DNA of 64,000 bases from Nemertoderma westbladi. Lineage: Eukaryota; Xenacoelomorpha; Nemertodermatida; Nemertodermatidae. Made by a program: the position numbers and the translations under genes. Below the pieces are notes generated by a model. The model saw only the letters and a list, made by a program, of their open reading frames with translations. It searched no databases and was not told the DNA's origin. Below are positions 44,786-57,480 of the stretch, in pieces; position 1 is the stretch's first letter, and every line of letters begins with the position of its first letter. The stretch lies in NCBI GenBank assembly GCA_032718475.1, contig JAUCBJ010007175.1, positions 1 through 64,000 of the forward strand. Reading direction: 5' to 3'.

Positions 44786-45004
44786 GATGACCTAGAGGTG
44801 AATGCTTACAGTATAGAATCCTTGGACGAGGACATGGCTGATAGTACAGATGCGTTGGACATACTGAGAGACAGAATCGAGGATTTAGGGATCCTAAGTG
44901 ACTTGATGCTGGCTAATGCCACTGAGTTGTCAGCCTCTGACGCAGAAGGAGCCATTAGAGTGTTAGAAGAAGCTATGGATGTCGTCCAACAAGCTGTAAG
45001 AAAG
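44786..45004 (+). CDS. LAMB1: Laminin beta exon: coiled-coil II, middle
   Basis: 73 codons, phase 0 at both ends (TTACAG| ... AAG|GTTAGT). Charged heptads such as LDILRDRIEDLGILSDLM and AIRVLEEAMDVVQQAVRK support coiled coil. One NAT glycosylation site. Confidence 0.9.
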
Positions 45005-45077
45005 GTTAGTCTGGTACAATTTTCATGTTGGTTGATTGTAAACTGAAACAATTTGAATGTTGATAATTTCCAAAGTG

Positions 45078-45413
45078 CCGCCCATGTGAGGAATACCAGG
45101 ATTTCACTTTTCGGTCGACTTTTTATTGGAATTTTATATAGGAAGATTTTTTATTTTTTTTTAATTTATCTTTATTAAGTGTTTTATAGCGCTTTATTTC
45201 TGTCTTATAACCTGTACATATACTAATTCGTTTATTGTTTTGGTTAGATTCAGCCCTTCTGTAACATGTGTTTTTGGTGAAAACCTATGGTTTTCTTCAC
45301 ATGGGGGTAACTGCAAAGTGAAATATAACGGCAGAAAGTCTGGTATTCTTCACATGGGGGTAACTGCAAAGTGAAATATAACGGCAGAAAGTCTGGTATT
45401 CTTCACATGGGCC
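45078..45413. mobile_element. 336-bp hAT-like MITE
   Basis: The ends CCCATGTGAGGAATACCAG and inverted CTGGTATTCTTCACATGGG match over about 20 bases. CCAAAGTG flanks both sides (45070-45077 and 45414-45421), an 8-bp duplication. The right portion contains a duplicated segment of about 53 bases carrying the terminal motif. Flanking intron sequences around AACTGAAACAATTT also recur on both sides. Confidence 0.7.
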
Positions 45414-45470
45414 CCAAAGTGAAACAATTTTAATGTTGATTGATTCTAAACTGAAACCATTTTCCTGTAG

Positions 45471-45747
45471 GTTGATTCATTGGACGAGATAGTGGAGAAT
45501 GCGACGAGAATTCGAACCGACGTGGAAGACATTTTGTTGAAGTCTGAGCGACTGCGTCTGGAGCCGCGATTCAACGAGACTGTAGACCGAGTAGCGGAGG
45601 GTCTGGCGGACGTGGAGGACCTACTGCGTGGTCTCAACCGGGACGTCTGTGGCTCCGGCTCGCCCTACTGCAACCCAGCGTGCGGCGGGGCTGGTTGTCC
45701 CGTACAGTGTGGCGGAGAAGACTTCCTGAACAAGTCCCGTTGCGCAG
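45471..45747 (+). CDS. LAMB1: Laminin beta exon: coil II end and beta knob
   Basis: Coiled-coil sequence (LDEIVENATRIRTDVEDILL) leads into the Cys-rich knob CGSGSPYCNPACGGAGC, VQCGGEDFLNKSRC. This insertion between coils II and I is unique to laminin beta chains ('CGTPPGASC...CGGPGC'). Acceptor TTTCCTGTAG, donor GCAG|GTATCA, exit phase 1. Confidence 0.95.
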
Positions 45748-45949
45748 GTATCACTTACCGAATTGTAAAAATCTCACCCCAAAGGAAAACTCCCAAAAAT
45801 CAGTTTCAACTCTCTAAGATTAATCGAATAACATAGCCAAACGTTTGCTCAATTAGTTTGTTAAGGTTCGATACATAAGTATCGGTAATTTTTTTAATGT
45901 GAGTGTTGTTAAACACGTAAAATCAGTAGTACTTACTTAATTATAATAT

Positions 45950-48630
45950 AATAATGAAATTCCGGTATTATAATACACCATCTCACTTAAAACAACAATT
46001 TTTAGCAAGTCGGAGAACCCCCACCCCCCCCCCCCCCCGAATTGTTTTTAAATTTCAATCATATTTTACGAAATTTGATTTGATGATAGTTCGACACCTT
46101 TTCTTACTGTTGGCCTTGCCGGATTTTAATTTATGAGCTATTTCGATACAACAAGACGTTACAAATCGTCTTTTTCGCAATATTTAGCCACTATGTCTTC
46201 TTTATTTTTCGTCTTTGGAATGAAATCTATATTAGAACCGCTTTCATCTGCAGATTCAGAATCAGAAAACCGTTTTAAATTTCACCAATAACTTCCGGAG
46301 ATATTATCAAAATTCAAAAGTATACATTTTGACACATAATTCGCTATAATTCTAATGTTTTATTTACTCAATTCTAGAATATTAATTACGTGTAATGAAG
46401 AAATAACATGGCAAAGAAACAACAGAGCACCTAATTAATGCATCATCAAATACTATGTGTAAATATATTGCTTTCCTTTTCAACAGCATGACCCATTGTG
46501 GAGTCTTTCCGGACAACCTATGTGAGAGTCTCTTACTACCTCACCTCAAGAATGCTACTCGAAAGAAAAACGATACAACAAATTACAGAGGAATTTCAAT
46601 CTCATCAATCTTCGTCAAGCTGTGGGAAATTCTAGTTCTGAGCGAATTCACTCGAGAGGCAACTTGCCATCTCCAAATGGCATACAAGAAAGGAATCAAT
46701 GGAGAAATCCCCTACATGGTAGCCAATAAACTAATTAAGCGTTTTAATGCAGGTGGCTCAGACGTCCACGTGCTCTCAATAGACTTATCTGCGGCCTTCG
46801 ACTGCGTAAACCACAAATCTCTCTTTAGTAAGCTTAGGGAAACAAATATCGATAAACCCTGGTTACAACTACTCGAATCACTCTACAAAAAATCTACAGC
46901 TTATGTAAGAACAGGACGACGTTTATACACACAATCAATCAAACTATCCAAAGGCGTAAGAGAAGGGGGAGTATTATCTGCCTGGCTCTTTAATTTTTAT
47001 CTAAAAGAATTATTCGTCAACATAGAATCATTAGGATTAGGTATACACATCAACAAGCACTCCTACCCTATAATTGGGTATGCAGATGACATACTGCTTC
47101 TAGCAAACCTAAAGAGCGATCTACAGAAGTTAACAACAGTTTGTACTACCTACTTCTCTGCACATGGCCTAAAAGCGAACCCAACAAAATCCCATTATGT
47201 TATCTGCTCACCAACAACAAAGACAACCACTAAACAAACCCTGAAAGTTGGTCACACTACCCTAGAACACGAAAATAGTTGTCGATACCTAGGACTGCCC
47301 TTCCCCTTAAACTCAAGACAGCCTAAAAGACAACTTCGTCAAAAGGTGCTGGTGGAATGTGGCGCGACTAAAGAACCGGGGGTTATCAACTTCTGATGTG
47401 CCCCTGATAGTTACGAAGACCATATGGAAAACCATTTGCACCCCATCAATCCTATATGGAACAGCAAATTACACAGATGCTATCACCAACGATTTTGAAG
47501 TCTTTTTTCGAAAGGCTATGAGATCAATATTAGATGTCAAAAATTACGTATCCAACAATACCCTGTACCTTCTCCTAGGACAAGAAACCCTATCATCCCT
47601 AGTGGCATACAACAAATGTAGGATCATATACAGTGCTTTCAACTCTCGCAATCCAAAAATAATATACTTCTTCGCCTGGCTTCTAGCGCAGCATAGCCTT
47701 AATATATATAAAGACCCTCTATTTGACGACTACAACGTTGCGTCGTGGATTTACGAACTACCATGCATAACCAGCCTAGTAACGGCATCCTACAGCACCA
47801 AACATACCATAAGGAATGCGAAAGAACGCAACAAGCCAACAGCCAAATATAAGGACATTTTCAATGCGCTGTTTTTAAATAGTATCCTAAACAACATCAA
47901 CTCAGAAAACCACGTAAGGCATGAATGTATCCTTGATTTTTATGGAATCGAAAAATCAACCACACAATAATAACTCATGACTAGGTACACACAGAGCTAA
48001 CTATCACCATGGTGTCTTTGAGTGACCTGACTTTTATTGATTTATTGTTTTATTGATTTACTGATTTATTGATTTATTTTTTGATTATTGACCGTTTTAA
48101 TTATAGCCTGCCGGGGCGTATGCCGTGCAAATGAATGAATGAATGGAGAGTTTTACAAGTTCAACTAAATAATAATTAATATTCTAGAATAAAGATATTA
48201 AAAAACATAGAATTATAGCGATTTACGTCTCTAAATTTACACACCTAGTATTTTGACAATATCTCTGGGAATTTTGCAGAAATTATAAACTGTCGGATTA
48301 GGAATCTGCAGATAAAGGCGGTTCTCATACATAATGTCTAGATTACATTCAAAAGACGAAAAATATAGCCAACAGAGATAAGTAAATATTACTAAAAATG
48401 TGTTTTTTAACGACTTTGTTATTACGAAATAGCCCAGAAATGGAAAAATCCGGCTCTGGCAGCAGTTAGAAAAGTTGTCGAACTATCATCATACCAAATT
48501 TCGTAAAATATGATTGAAATTTAAAAACAATTGGGGGAGAGGGGGGGGGGGGGGCTCAGACTTGATAAAAATTGTCGTTGTATTGAGGGAGATAAGTGTA
48601 TATACAAAACTGGTAATTGTAACAGGAAAT
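45950..48630. mobile_element. Foldback element with long inverted arms, LINE fragment inside
   Basis: About 450 bases at 45950-46420 are the diverged reverse complement of 48170-48630. Paired landmarks include TTTCAATCATATTTTACGAA / TTCGTAAAATATGATTGAAA, GATGATAGTTCGACA / GTCGAACTATCATCA, CTGCAGATTC / GAATCTGCAG and CTAGAATATTAATTA / TAATATTCTAGAATA. Each arm carries a homopolymer (poly-C at 46023-46038, poly-G at 48541-48554) in mirrored position. The arms bracket the LINE at 46455-48150. Confidence 0.82.
46455..48150 (+). mobile_element. 5'-truncated, frameshifted LINE (RT and C-terminus)
   Basis: The ORF at 46455-47396 has VHVLSIDLSAAFDCVNHKSL, GVREGGVLSAWLFNFYLKEL and YADDILLLANL, all RT motifs of CR1/Rex-like non-LTR elements. 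A frameshift near 47360-47390 passes to the ORF at 47359-47970 with FDDYNVASWIYELPC and HECILDFYG. The 3' UTR ends in a CCGGGGCGTATGCCG stem and (AATG)n near 48129-48147. The endonuclease is missing. Same family as the fragment at 9748-10380. Confidence 0.88.
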
Positions 48631-48779
48631 TCTGAAATAATTTGTTTACGCCAAATGGATCGTGATCGAGAAATGTTCCATTTTCAAATTCAAATATTGA
48701 TTTATTTATTTATTAAGCCGAGGAAATATATTTAATGTCATTAAATGGTAACTCCGACAATATATGTTATGTTCTGTAG

Positions 48780-48931
48780 ACAAAGGGTCTAAACCGATGG
48801 CTGATATCGCGAAGAAAAAGGTTGAGGAAGCTGAAGGACATGTTAAAGACCATAATGCTGAGAGCGCTGAGTTTCTAGCTAATATGACGCGATACGCGAA
48901 TATTACGGGAGCTGCGTGGAATCTTTCTCAG
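48780..48931 (+). CDS. LAMB1: Laminin beta exon: start of coil I
   Basis: The acceptor GTTCTGTAG completes Asp, then ADIAKKKVEEAEGHVKDHN and FLANMTRYANITGAAWNLSQ follow; helical, charged, with two N-glycosylation sites. Phase 0 exit at CAG|GTCTGT. Its position after the knob and its joining phases identify it as coil I. Confidence 0.88.
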
Positions 48932-50279
48932 GTCTGTTTATAACCGGAATCTAAGTTGTAACGATCGTCTGTACTCCGTAACTCTATTACATATAGGCTT
49001 ACTATCCATAGGAACCCTATCTGCAACTTATGTCCCAAACTGTTGCTCCCCCTCCGCCTCGTGCTACTTTGGCCCCTTTAAGTCATCCGACCCAACAATT
49101 ACCTGCTCCATATGTAAAAATAACCATTTCCATTTGCTTTGCGGTACACATTTAACAGCCTCGAAGCTGATCGATTTCACAGCTCGTAACGACATGATTT
49201 TCTGTAAAAATCTTTCCTTTCCAACCCATTAGCAATGACGATCGTGATATATTTCAGGAGAAGTCACAATGAAATTACTCAATAATGGATGACTTTTTAA
49301 ACAGAACTTTTAACGAGGTTGACCCGGACAAATATTTAATACATCTCAATATTGATAACGGTTTTCTCTCTGAATCACAGTTTAATAATAAATTTAAACA
49401 TATTAATCCGAAAACTTCACTATCAATATTTAATCTAAATTGCCGCAGCCTTCTGTCTAATCATTCTGAGCTTACAAATTTTTCATGACGCTAAAATTAA
49501 AATCCTACATTGTGACTCTCACCGAAACGTTTTTTTCTGATGCTGATTATATACACCGGTTTATTTAAAATTAACGGTTTTGTAGGACCATTTCTCCATA
49601 ATCGTACTGTTGGTAAATTAAAACGTGGTGGAACAGCAAATTGTGTTACTGATAAATTTTCAGTGACCAACAGCAATGACTTGCAGGTGGAGGGACTTGA
49701 TAACTCATGGATTCAAATCACCGGACCGCGCCAGAAAGCAGTAATTGTTGGCACTATCCTATCGACCTGATTCTGTAAAAATTGATATTTTTTTTGCATC
49801 TCTCGATCTCCGATAACCAAACTAAATAACAACAATAAATACGACGCAATTATTACAGGCGACATAACATTGATTTACTTAATCTAACTAAAACAGCTAA
49901 ACAAGACATTTACTTTCCTCCATCTGCTATGTACAATAAATTAAACTCCAACTCGAATAACCCCCCTGGTCCAAACCCTCAGGATCACACAATAACTACA
50001 TTAACACACGTTTCATTTCTAACTCGGGCGTATTTTCTTCACTGATACCTCTGACCATCAACTTTTCACATTTTACAAATTAAAAATAAAACGCTTTTTG
50101 ACTTCTCCCAATTTAATCCCGACTCTTTTATTCGCGATATCGAACGAGAAACCTCATGGTCTTACAACTCGTCGTCAGTACCACCACGGGAAAAATTTGA
50201 TGAATTTTACAATAATTTTATTAAAATTTGCGTTACCCATATTCCCAAAAACGTTTTATTCTTAAATTGTTACTTTTTC

Positions 50280-50960
50280 GCTCGAATATACCCCACAATT
50301 GCAATTGGGAGAAAACGTTTCTTTTTCCCTTGGGAAAAAAAGTAACCCATAGGATTGCATTGAATTTACTTTTATTCCCGGCGAAAAAAGTAAATTAAAA
50401 TATTTTTGGTGGAATTTCTTAAATTTTATTACATATATTGAAAGAGCATCGACGTAGAAAAGGTTTGGATTTCATTTGAGCAAAATCCATTCACACACTC
50501 AAAAGTTATTGCAACTTTAGTGTCTGCAAGACAAACTCCAAATCGGAACTCAATACCCAATATTGGTTTATATTGTTAAGCGGTTCTCTAGTTATGTAAT
50601 AAATATTCGAGAACACTAAATTATTTAACATTAAGTAAGGCAACATCGAGAGTTGAATAGTACAATAATTTGAATCGCAGTAACTATGGAAGGAAACATT
50701 ATAGTTAAATACTACAGTTCAATTAATTTTGTAACTCAACTGTACTGTAGCATTTCGCTATGTTTTATTAAAGAATTTAGCAACAAACAAGTACCAATTT
50801 AAAAATATAATTACGTATTGCTTGAGAAAAAAACGTAGAACATTTTTTTTCAATATTCCCTCGACCCTTTATTAACCTCGTTGTAGCTCGGTAAATAAAA
50901 TGCCTCGAGAATAATGAAAAAAGTTATACTTTTTTTCCCAGGTAATAAATAATTTTTTCT
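50280..50960 (-). repeat. Interspersed repeat, copy 2, inserted in the LINE remnant
   Basis: Reverse-complement relative of 26370-26800, sharing GGTAAATAAAATGCCTCGAG, CTCGACCCTTTATTAACCT and TTCACACACTCAAAAGTTAT. Because it interrupts the LINE coding remnant, it inserted after the LINE. Confidence 0.8.
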
Positions 50961-52580
50961 CCACGAACCCTTCGAAAAAAACCATCGATTACCAATAAAT
51001 TAATTAAATTAAACATTATCAAAAATAATTTATACCGCATTTATATCAAAAAGCCATCTGACGACAATTTTACGACCTTCAAAAGATTTAGAAAAAACTG
51101 ACATCACTTCTACGAACAGCTGAAAAAACCTACTACGCAAAAAAATGTGAAGATAACTCAGGAAACATGAGAAAAATGTGGATGATTATAAATAGTGCAC
51201 TAAATAAATCCAACAAACTCTCCATACCAAAACAGATTACAATTCGCACTGGCGATTCATAGGACCCAACCCAGTGAAATCCCCCGTTCTACCCGCTCCC
51301 CAATACGTTTTGTAAATCACTCCAATCCGAAGTCTTTCGTAATTACAGAAACAATACCAGTAGAAGTAGAATACCGTCTCCTTCAACTCAATCCTAATTC
51401 TGCTACTAATTTTCCTTTATCAAATTGCTTACGGTTTCCGCTAAACCCCTATCTATCCAACTAAGCTTATTAACTTATCTTTTTCCATAGGCTTCTTCCC
51501 GGATTCCTTGCTGGAGTGACTACCGTCCTATCTCCTTATTGTCGGTTATCTCTAAAATTTTCGAATCAATTATAAATTCACAACTTATTTCATACTTGTC
51601 TAAAATTTAAAATTATTTCTTCATCTCAATTCGGATTCAGGCCAAAAAGAACCACAACCCTCGCACATTTATCTTTTAAGAAAAAATTATTAACGCCCCC
51701 GATTTCAAACAATTTTACTCACGCATTTTACGCACTGTATACATCGACCTAACAAAAGCTTTTGATAGATTAAATTTATCAGTCTTATTAAAGAAACTCA
51801 AACCTTTTGGGATAAGAGGAGTGCCACTTAAACTTTTAGATAGTTTTCTTACTTCCAGATACCAGTTTGTACAATTAGGGCAAATTATATCCTCACTACA
51901 ACCCCTACTCTGTGGAGTTCCTAAAGGGTCTATTGTCTCACCAACTATTTTTACTCTATATAAACGACCTCCCTAACTCTACCAAACTATTCTCTACTTT
52001 GTTCGCTGATGATACCACTCTTCTACTTTCTGATAAACTTACCTCACGCACCCAACCTTATCTCAGAATTAAATTTAATACTTAGATAATATTATAACTT
52101 ATAATATTTTATTCTATCTAACTGGCTCACTAATAATAGTCTAACATTAAACCTAACAAAAACAGAAGCTACATTCTTCTCTACCACCCATAATGTGTGT
52201 GACCTTCCTAACCTATACATAAACTATAAAGCTATAAAATATACCGATAGCAGCAATAAAGTACTAGGAGTTTGGAGACAAAAATGTAACGTGGAAAACT
52301 TGTGTACCAACTACGTTCTTAAAAAAATATCGTAATCTACAGGTATATTTTATAAACTCAGATATGTCTTTCCTTCACATATTCTACGGCAACTGTACTA
52401 CTCACTAGTTCATCCTTATCTACAGTACGGCATCAATCTCTGGGGCGGTATCTACTCTACTACTCTAAATCCCATCCGTGTTAAGATCAACAAAATTATC
52501 CGATACATTACCTTTAATCACAACCAATCGTCCTCCGCTCCAAATATACAAGTCATTATAGGTACTCTTCCACTCCATTT

Positions 52581-53054
52581 ACTAAAATCGAGTTATATTG
52601 GTGTTGTAAGGGTCTAAGCCACGATTCTAAGTAAAACAAATTCCTTTTTATCATATGGCCATTTCGTGTATTAACACACGTCTTCAGTGATATAAATATC
52701 CTTTATGTCCTTTATGATCCTCCTATATCTTATCCTCCATGTCAGCCTAATCTCTTTTTTTTTTTTTTACCACTGCTCATATTTTATTCACACTTCGCAT
52801 TTTATCGATTGTTCATCCGAAAATAACCAGGCATGTACTGTACGATAGCCTCGTATAAATTAGTATCTTTTACAGTATTATTCAATTAAATTTAACCACG
52901 TACGTACTTATTTTAATATGTAAATTATGTAAACATTTTAATATATATTTATATCACTGAAGACGTGTGTTAATACACGAAATGGCCATATGATAAAAAG
53001 GAATTTGTTTTACTTAGAATCGTGGCTTAGACCCTTACAACACCAATATAACTC
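52581..53054. mobile_element. Terminal-inverted-repeat MITE with about 115-bp arms
   Basis: The arms 52581-52698 and 52940-53054 are almost perfect inverted copies, beginning CTAAAATCGAGTTATATTGG and containing CATATGGCCATTTCGTGTAT. Flanking TA (TA|CTAAAA...TTTTAG|TA) fits a TA duplication. No ORF. The near-identity of the arms points to a recent or gene-converted element inserted in the old LINE. Confidence 0.85.
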
Positions 53055-53639
53055 GATTTTAGTATGTATTCGCCGCGAACGACATCTTTCAAACTCGCTT
53101 CATATTTAAACTCCATTTACTGTATAACTATGCAACCCGGTCGGTAGCCGCAGTGTCAACTACAGGGGTTCCTTTGGTTCGACTGAACACCAGCCAGCAA
53201 TCCCTGAGTTTTCAAGGCCCTTCCATCTGGAAATCAATTCCAACTAAAAAATCTTTCTCTAAACATTTAAAAGCTCATCTACTTGACGGTCACGGCCCTA
53301 AACCGATTAGGTTCTCTGTTCGCAGAACACCGAACACTATTCCGGCCACGGAACTAGTCCAGCAGAATGCCTTTATAGAATCCTGGGATTTGGGGGACGA
53401 GAGGATCTCAGCAACTAAGCGAAAACGAACAATAGGATGTTCCTAGACCCCCCCCCAAAATTTATCCAGAAGACTTTTCGCCATACATAATATGTTAAAA
53501 AAGTCTACGGTTCTCCGGCTAGGACCAATTTGAGTCAAAAAGTCCGCTTCCCTAGCAACCACGTTGCTATGGAGATAAGTCCAGAACCGCTAATGCTACG
53601 GACTTGGGACCGGCGCCAATCGATAGGCAGCATATGGGT

Positions 53640-54960
53640 TTACCTTCAAGAGATTTTTTTTGGAGCGATCAGATGATGATCTTGACCATGATCAGCAAAG
53701 ATCAGTTTTGATCAGCAATCGGACACTCAAGGCTTGCTCCAATCGAAAAACTTAACATTACAAAAAGATTCAGCGACCCCACATTAGTCATGATTCCCGT
53801 TAAAAGATTTTAAAAAAAGTGAATTCTTCCCGGTCAAAACGCAAGATCATGATCGCGCAAAGATCGGACTTCGTAAAATCGTAACTAAGCATTTTGGATA
53901 TAAACAATTACTGTAGGAAACGTTCAGAACACCGCCCTGAGTCGATTAAAAAAAAAATTGGCTCGATCGGACAACCGGTTCTCGAGATCTGATACCTGAT
54001 CATTAAAGATCATATTTTTCGGTTTTTTCCAATTTTCTCGAAAACTTTGTTTGAGACCCCCGATTTTTTTTTTACGAATCGACTTCTATGATGAAGGGGC
54101 AACTTTTGAGCATTTCGAAATTTTCAAAAAGCGATTTGATCAGGCCGCGATCAGAAAAGATCGTGTTTTTGGTTTTATTTCGAAGACCAAGTCCTGGGAG
54201 TTCACCGTATGGAAAAACTTAACATCACAAAAAGATTCCTCACCCTCGAATTATGGGGGTAGCCAAAATTTGGGCATAAAAAAGTTCAAGTCTAGTGGGT
54301 CAAAACTCAAGATCATGATCGCCAAAAGATCAGTATATTTAAAATCGAATCTAAGCATTTTTCTAATAAACATTCATTGTAAGAAATGTTCAATGGTCTA
54401 TTCTGAGTTGATTAAAAAAAAATTGGCTCGATCGGTCAACCGGTTCTCGAGATCAGCTTCCTGATCATAAAAGATCATGTTTTTCGGTTTTTCCCGATTT
54501 TCTCGAAAACTTTGTTTGAGACCCCCGATTTTTTTTTTACTAATCGACTTCTATTAAGAAGGGGCAACTTTTGGGCATTTCGAAATTTTCAAAAAGCTAT
54601 TTGATCAGGCCATGATCAGGAAAGATCATGTTTTCGGTTTTATTTCGAAGACCAAGTCCTGTGAGATCACCGTATGAAAAAACGTAACATTACAAAAAGA
54701 TTCCTCACCCTCGAATTAGGGGGGGGGGTAGCCAAAATTTGACCATAAAAAAGTTCAATTCTAGGGGGTCAAAAGATCATGATCGCAAAATGATCAGTTT
54801 TTTCGTAATTACTTCTGACCATTTTGGGGCAAAACTTTCAAACTAAAAAACATTCACTGGAGTGTTCTAAGTAGATTTAAAAAAATTTCGACTCAATAGG
54901 CCTACCGGTACCGGAGATATGGTCGTCCAAAGTCTGCTTCCGGTAATTCGAAAATATTTC
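53640..54960. repeat. About three tandem copies of a 465-bp GATC-rich repeat
   Basis: ACCCCCGATTTTTTTTTTAC at 54056 recurs at 54521, and AAAACTTAACATTACAAAAA-type sequence recurs near 53745, 54213 and 54679. Copies are diverged. Palindromic GATCATGATC and AAAGATCA motifs are frequent. Short ORFs within are not convincing. Confidence 0.8.
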
Positions 54961-57427
54961 GAAAACCCTTGATCGAATTTTTTCCTTGAAAATATGTGAA
55001 TGTACAGTTAGTGGACCCGCATCTAACGATATATCACAATCCATATTTCGGATGACAGGTACCGGTGAAATCAGACTTTACCGAAAAAAATTCAAATTTT
55101 AGCTACTCATGTCTGACTATCTCGAAAACTATAATAGGTATGGAAATACTTTCACTGCAAGAAATGTTCGCCTATCCAATGCGCTTCTAACTCTGTGCTC
55201 GGATTTTGCATAGTGTCAAAACCTACAACTTAACCCCCCCAGCGGAGGGAACGGAGTGACCGGAGCGCCAGTACTATCTTTCATTATTATGAAGTAATAA
55301 GGGCGGTGGGTGGGGTAGGTGGTGATCACTATTTATAGGGTGGAGGGAGGGTCTAGTATATTACTTTAGGATATTTGATTTCTTTGCAATATAGTTTAGC
55401 TGCCTCAGTCTTATTTGTAATATGTTATACATTATACCAAATTATATCAAGTTTTAACATACTACATTGTCTACCTGTAGGAGAAATATACAATGTAGGG
55501 CTCATAATATATTTATAAATAGATTTAGTATATTTACATTGTATAACAGAGTTAATTGATACTATTACGGTATTATACTAAAGACGCCGCTTTGATATAT
55601 CTGATCAAATGGCAATTTCTTGTATATTATCTATTTAAACTATCTTGGGTATATCATTCAATTTCTAAAACTATAATAATAAACATTTACTTTACTTCTT
55701 GTTTACTCGCATGGATATATTGATATAAAACACTTCAGTATAATATCTTATAGGGCCAAACGCAGATTAATCGGAATAATATGTTTAATTATTATTACAA
55801 TTGGCACATTGAAGTAAGTAGTACATGAGTTTGATAAAATAATTAGGAACCGAGAGGTTCATTACTGTAAGAATTGCTCGAGACTGGCTGACTGACTGAC
55901 TGATCTACAGCCAAAACTACTCTAACGATTTTGATGAAATTTTCACAGCATCTAGATACCGCGATTCTAAGGTCCCTGGTATGTTCCGCTATTTCGTCCA
56001 TGAGCCGTGGGCTCGAAAAATAGACATAAACGAAAAAACGCCATAGGCGCAATGGTAAAATAACACCAATGACAGCTGGTGTCCTGATGAAAAATGGTTT
56101 ATGTAATGCATTTCTACACAAGGCTTAGTAATAAATCGGTGAGGTTGCCAAGATTATTATACTTAGTACACCCATACTGTTTGTTTAGGCCCTGCACTCT
56201 CTGTCAAAGCAAACATTGACTGGTGGTTGGTTTAGTTTGAAATCTATTATCGCCTCAGCTGAATTACTCTTCCCAATGCAATCTATGGGAATATCTCACT
56301 CTGCTAATGTAAGCTGAATGACAGTTACGTAGACAGTGAGTTGGCTACATTAATGCCAACATTATTGCAAAATGTTTTTTTGTTGGATTACTCTCTGTCA
56401 GTCTCCCCTTCAGAACATTGTATAGGGAATTTACTTTAGTTTACTCTACTGTGCCATTCAGCTGAATGGATTTGAGCGATTGCCAAGTTACAGAGTTGGA
56501 TCATTCTCTCACCATAGGCAAAGACAAATCTTTTTAAAAATATAATTTTTCCATGTTTTTTTTTCTGACCAAAAATTTCAAAAAAAATTTTTCGTAGACA
56601 GTACTGCCAATCGATTCGCCATCAAAAATAACGCAAAAAATTTTTTTTGCAAAATTTTAAATTACTGTAAATTTTTGGCGACTGGGGGGGGTCAATTTTT
56701 TTCGATCCGCTATAACTCCGGAACGCTTTGTCCAAATTCGATGGGGTTTTTATTTTTCAACTTAATTCGATGTCCTCATTCAGTCTATCCATGTTTCGAA
56801 ACCCCAAACAGCGCCGTTCAAAATTTAATTTTTTCTAGTTCTAGAATTTTACAAATTTCAAAAAAGTTGCAGTATTTTATTAACGCCTTTACGGAATTCG
56901 ATAGCGTTTTCTATTCTTATATTAAACGCAATATCCTGAATCTCACTAGCCTAGTTTCGCGTCACCAACGCCAAGACTTCATACTTTTTGAAGAAAATTT
57001 TTCTAGAATAATTTTTATTTAATTACATTTATCGCGATTTCTTATTACTGGTTGCACATGAATTGATGGAGTTTTCAATTTATTAACTAAACGCGATATC
57101 GCGCATCGCACCAGCGTGGTTTCGAAATTCCAAAACGAGGTCTTCACTAGTTGCAGGTCGATTTTGTTCTAGAATTGAGTAACTAATAATAGATCGAATT
57201 TATTAATAATTATTGTATGAAATATGATTGTATTTTTACATAATTATTAGTTCTATAATAATTCTCGTTGTCTCTTTTATTTGAAATAAAAAGTCGGTTC
57301 CTTATCGGGCCGCTAGGCCCGTCACTAGTTATGAATCTGTATCTTATTCTACTTTGTCTATATGATTATGTTATATAATAATGTTACTTTATCACTTTGG
57401 TTTAAACCGATCTCCTTTACTATTACT

Positions 57428-57480
57428 TACTACTTATACTACTACTACTACTACTACTATTACTACTACTGCTACTGACT
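57428..57480. repeat. (TAC)n microsatellite
   Basis: Imperfect run of TAC/TACT trinucleotides in the intron. Confidence 0.85.

Larger units (their letters stand above)
49260..53450 (+). pseudogene. Decayed L2/CR1-like LINE, interrupted twice
   Basis: The endonuclease start is seen as IFNLNCRSLLSNHSELTNF (about 49420-49485). RT pieces SQFGFRPKRTTTLAHLSF, VYIDLTKAFDRLNLSVLLKK, LLDSFLTSRYQFVQLGQI and CGVPKGSIVSPTIFTLY lie at 51620-51965, then DDTTLLLSD near 52006. The C-terminal block LSFQGPSIWKSIP is at 53195-53250. Frameshifts and stops are frequent. Insertions at 50280-50960 and 52581-53054 split it. Organisation fits the L2/CR1/jockey group. Confidence 0.82.

Noticed and set aside
54051-54464. 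137-codon ORF in the GATC-rich repeat
   Set aside because: Contains homopolymer-derived residues, is not conserved in the neighbouring copies of the same repeat and resembles no family I know.
55843-56121. 92-codon minus-strand ORF
   Set aside because: Overlaps a GACTGACTGACTGA stretch typical of interspersed repeats; no domain signs.
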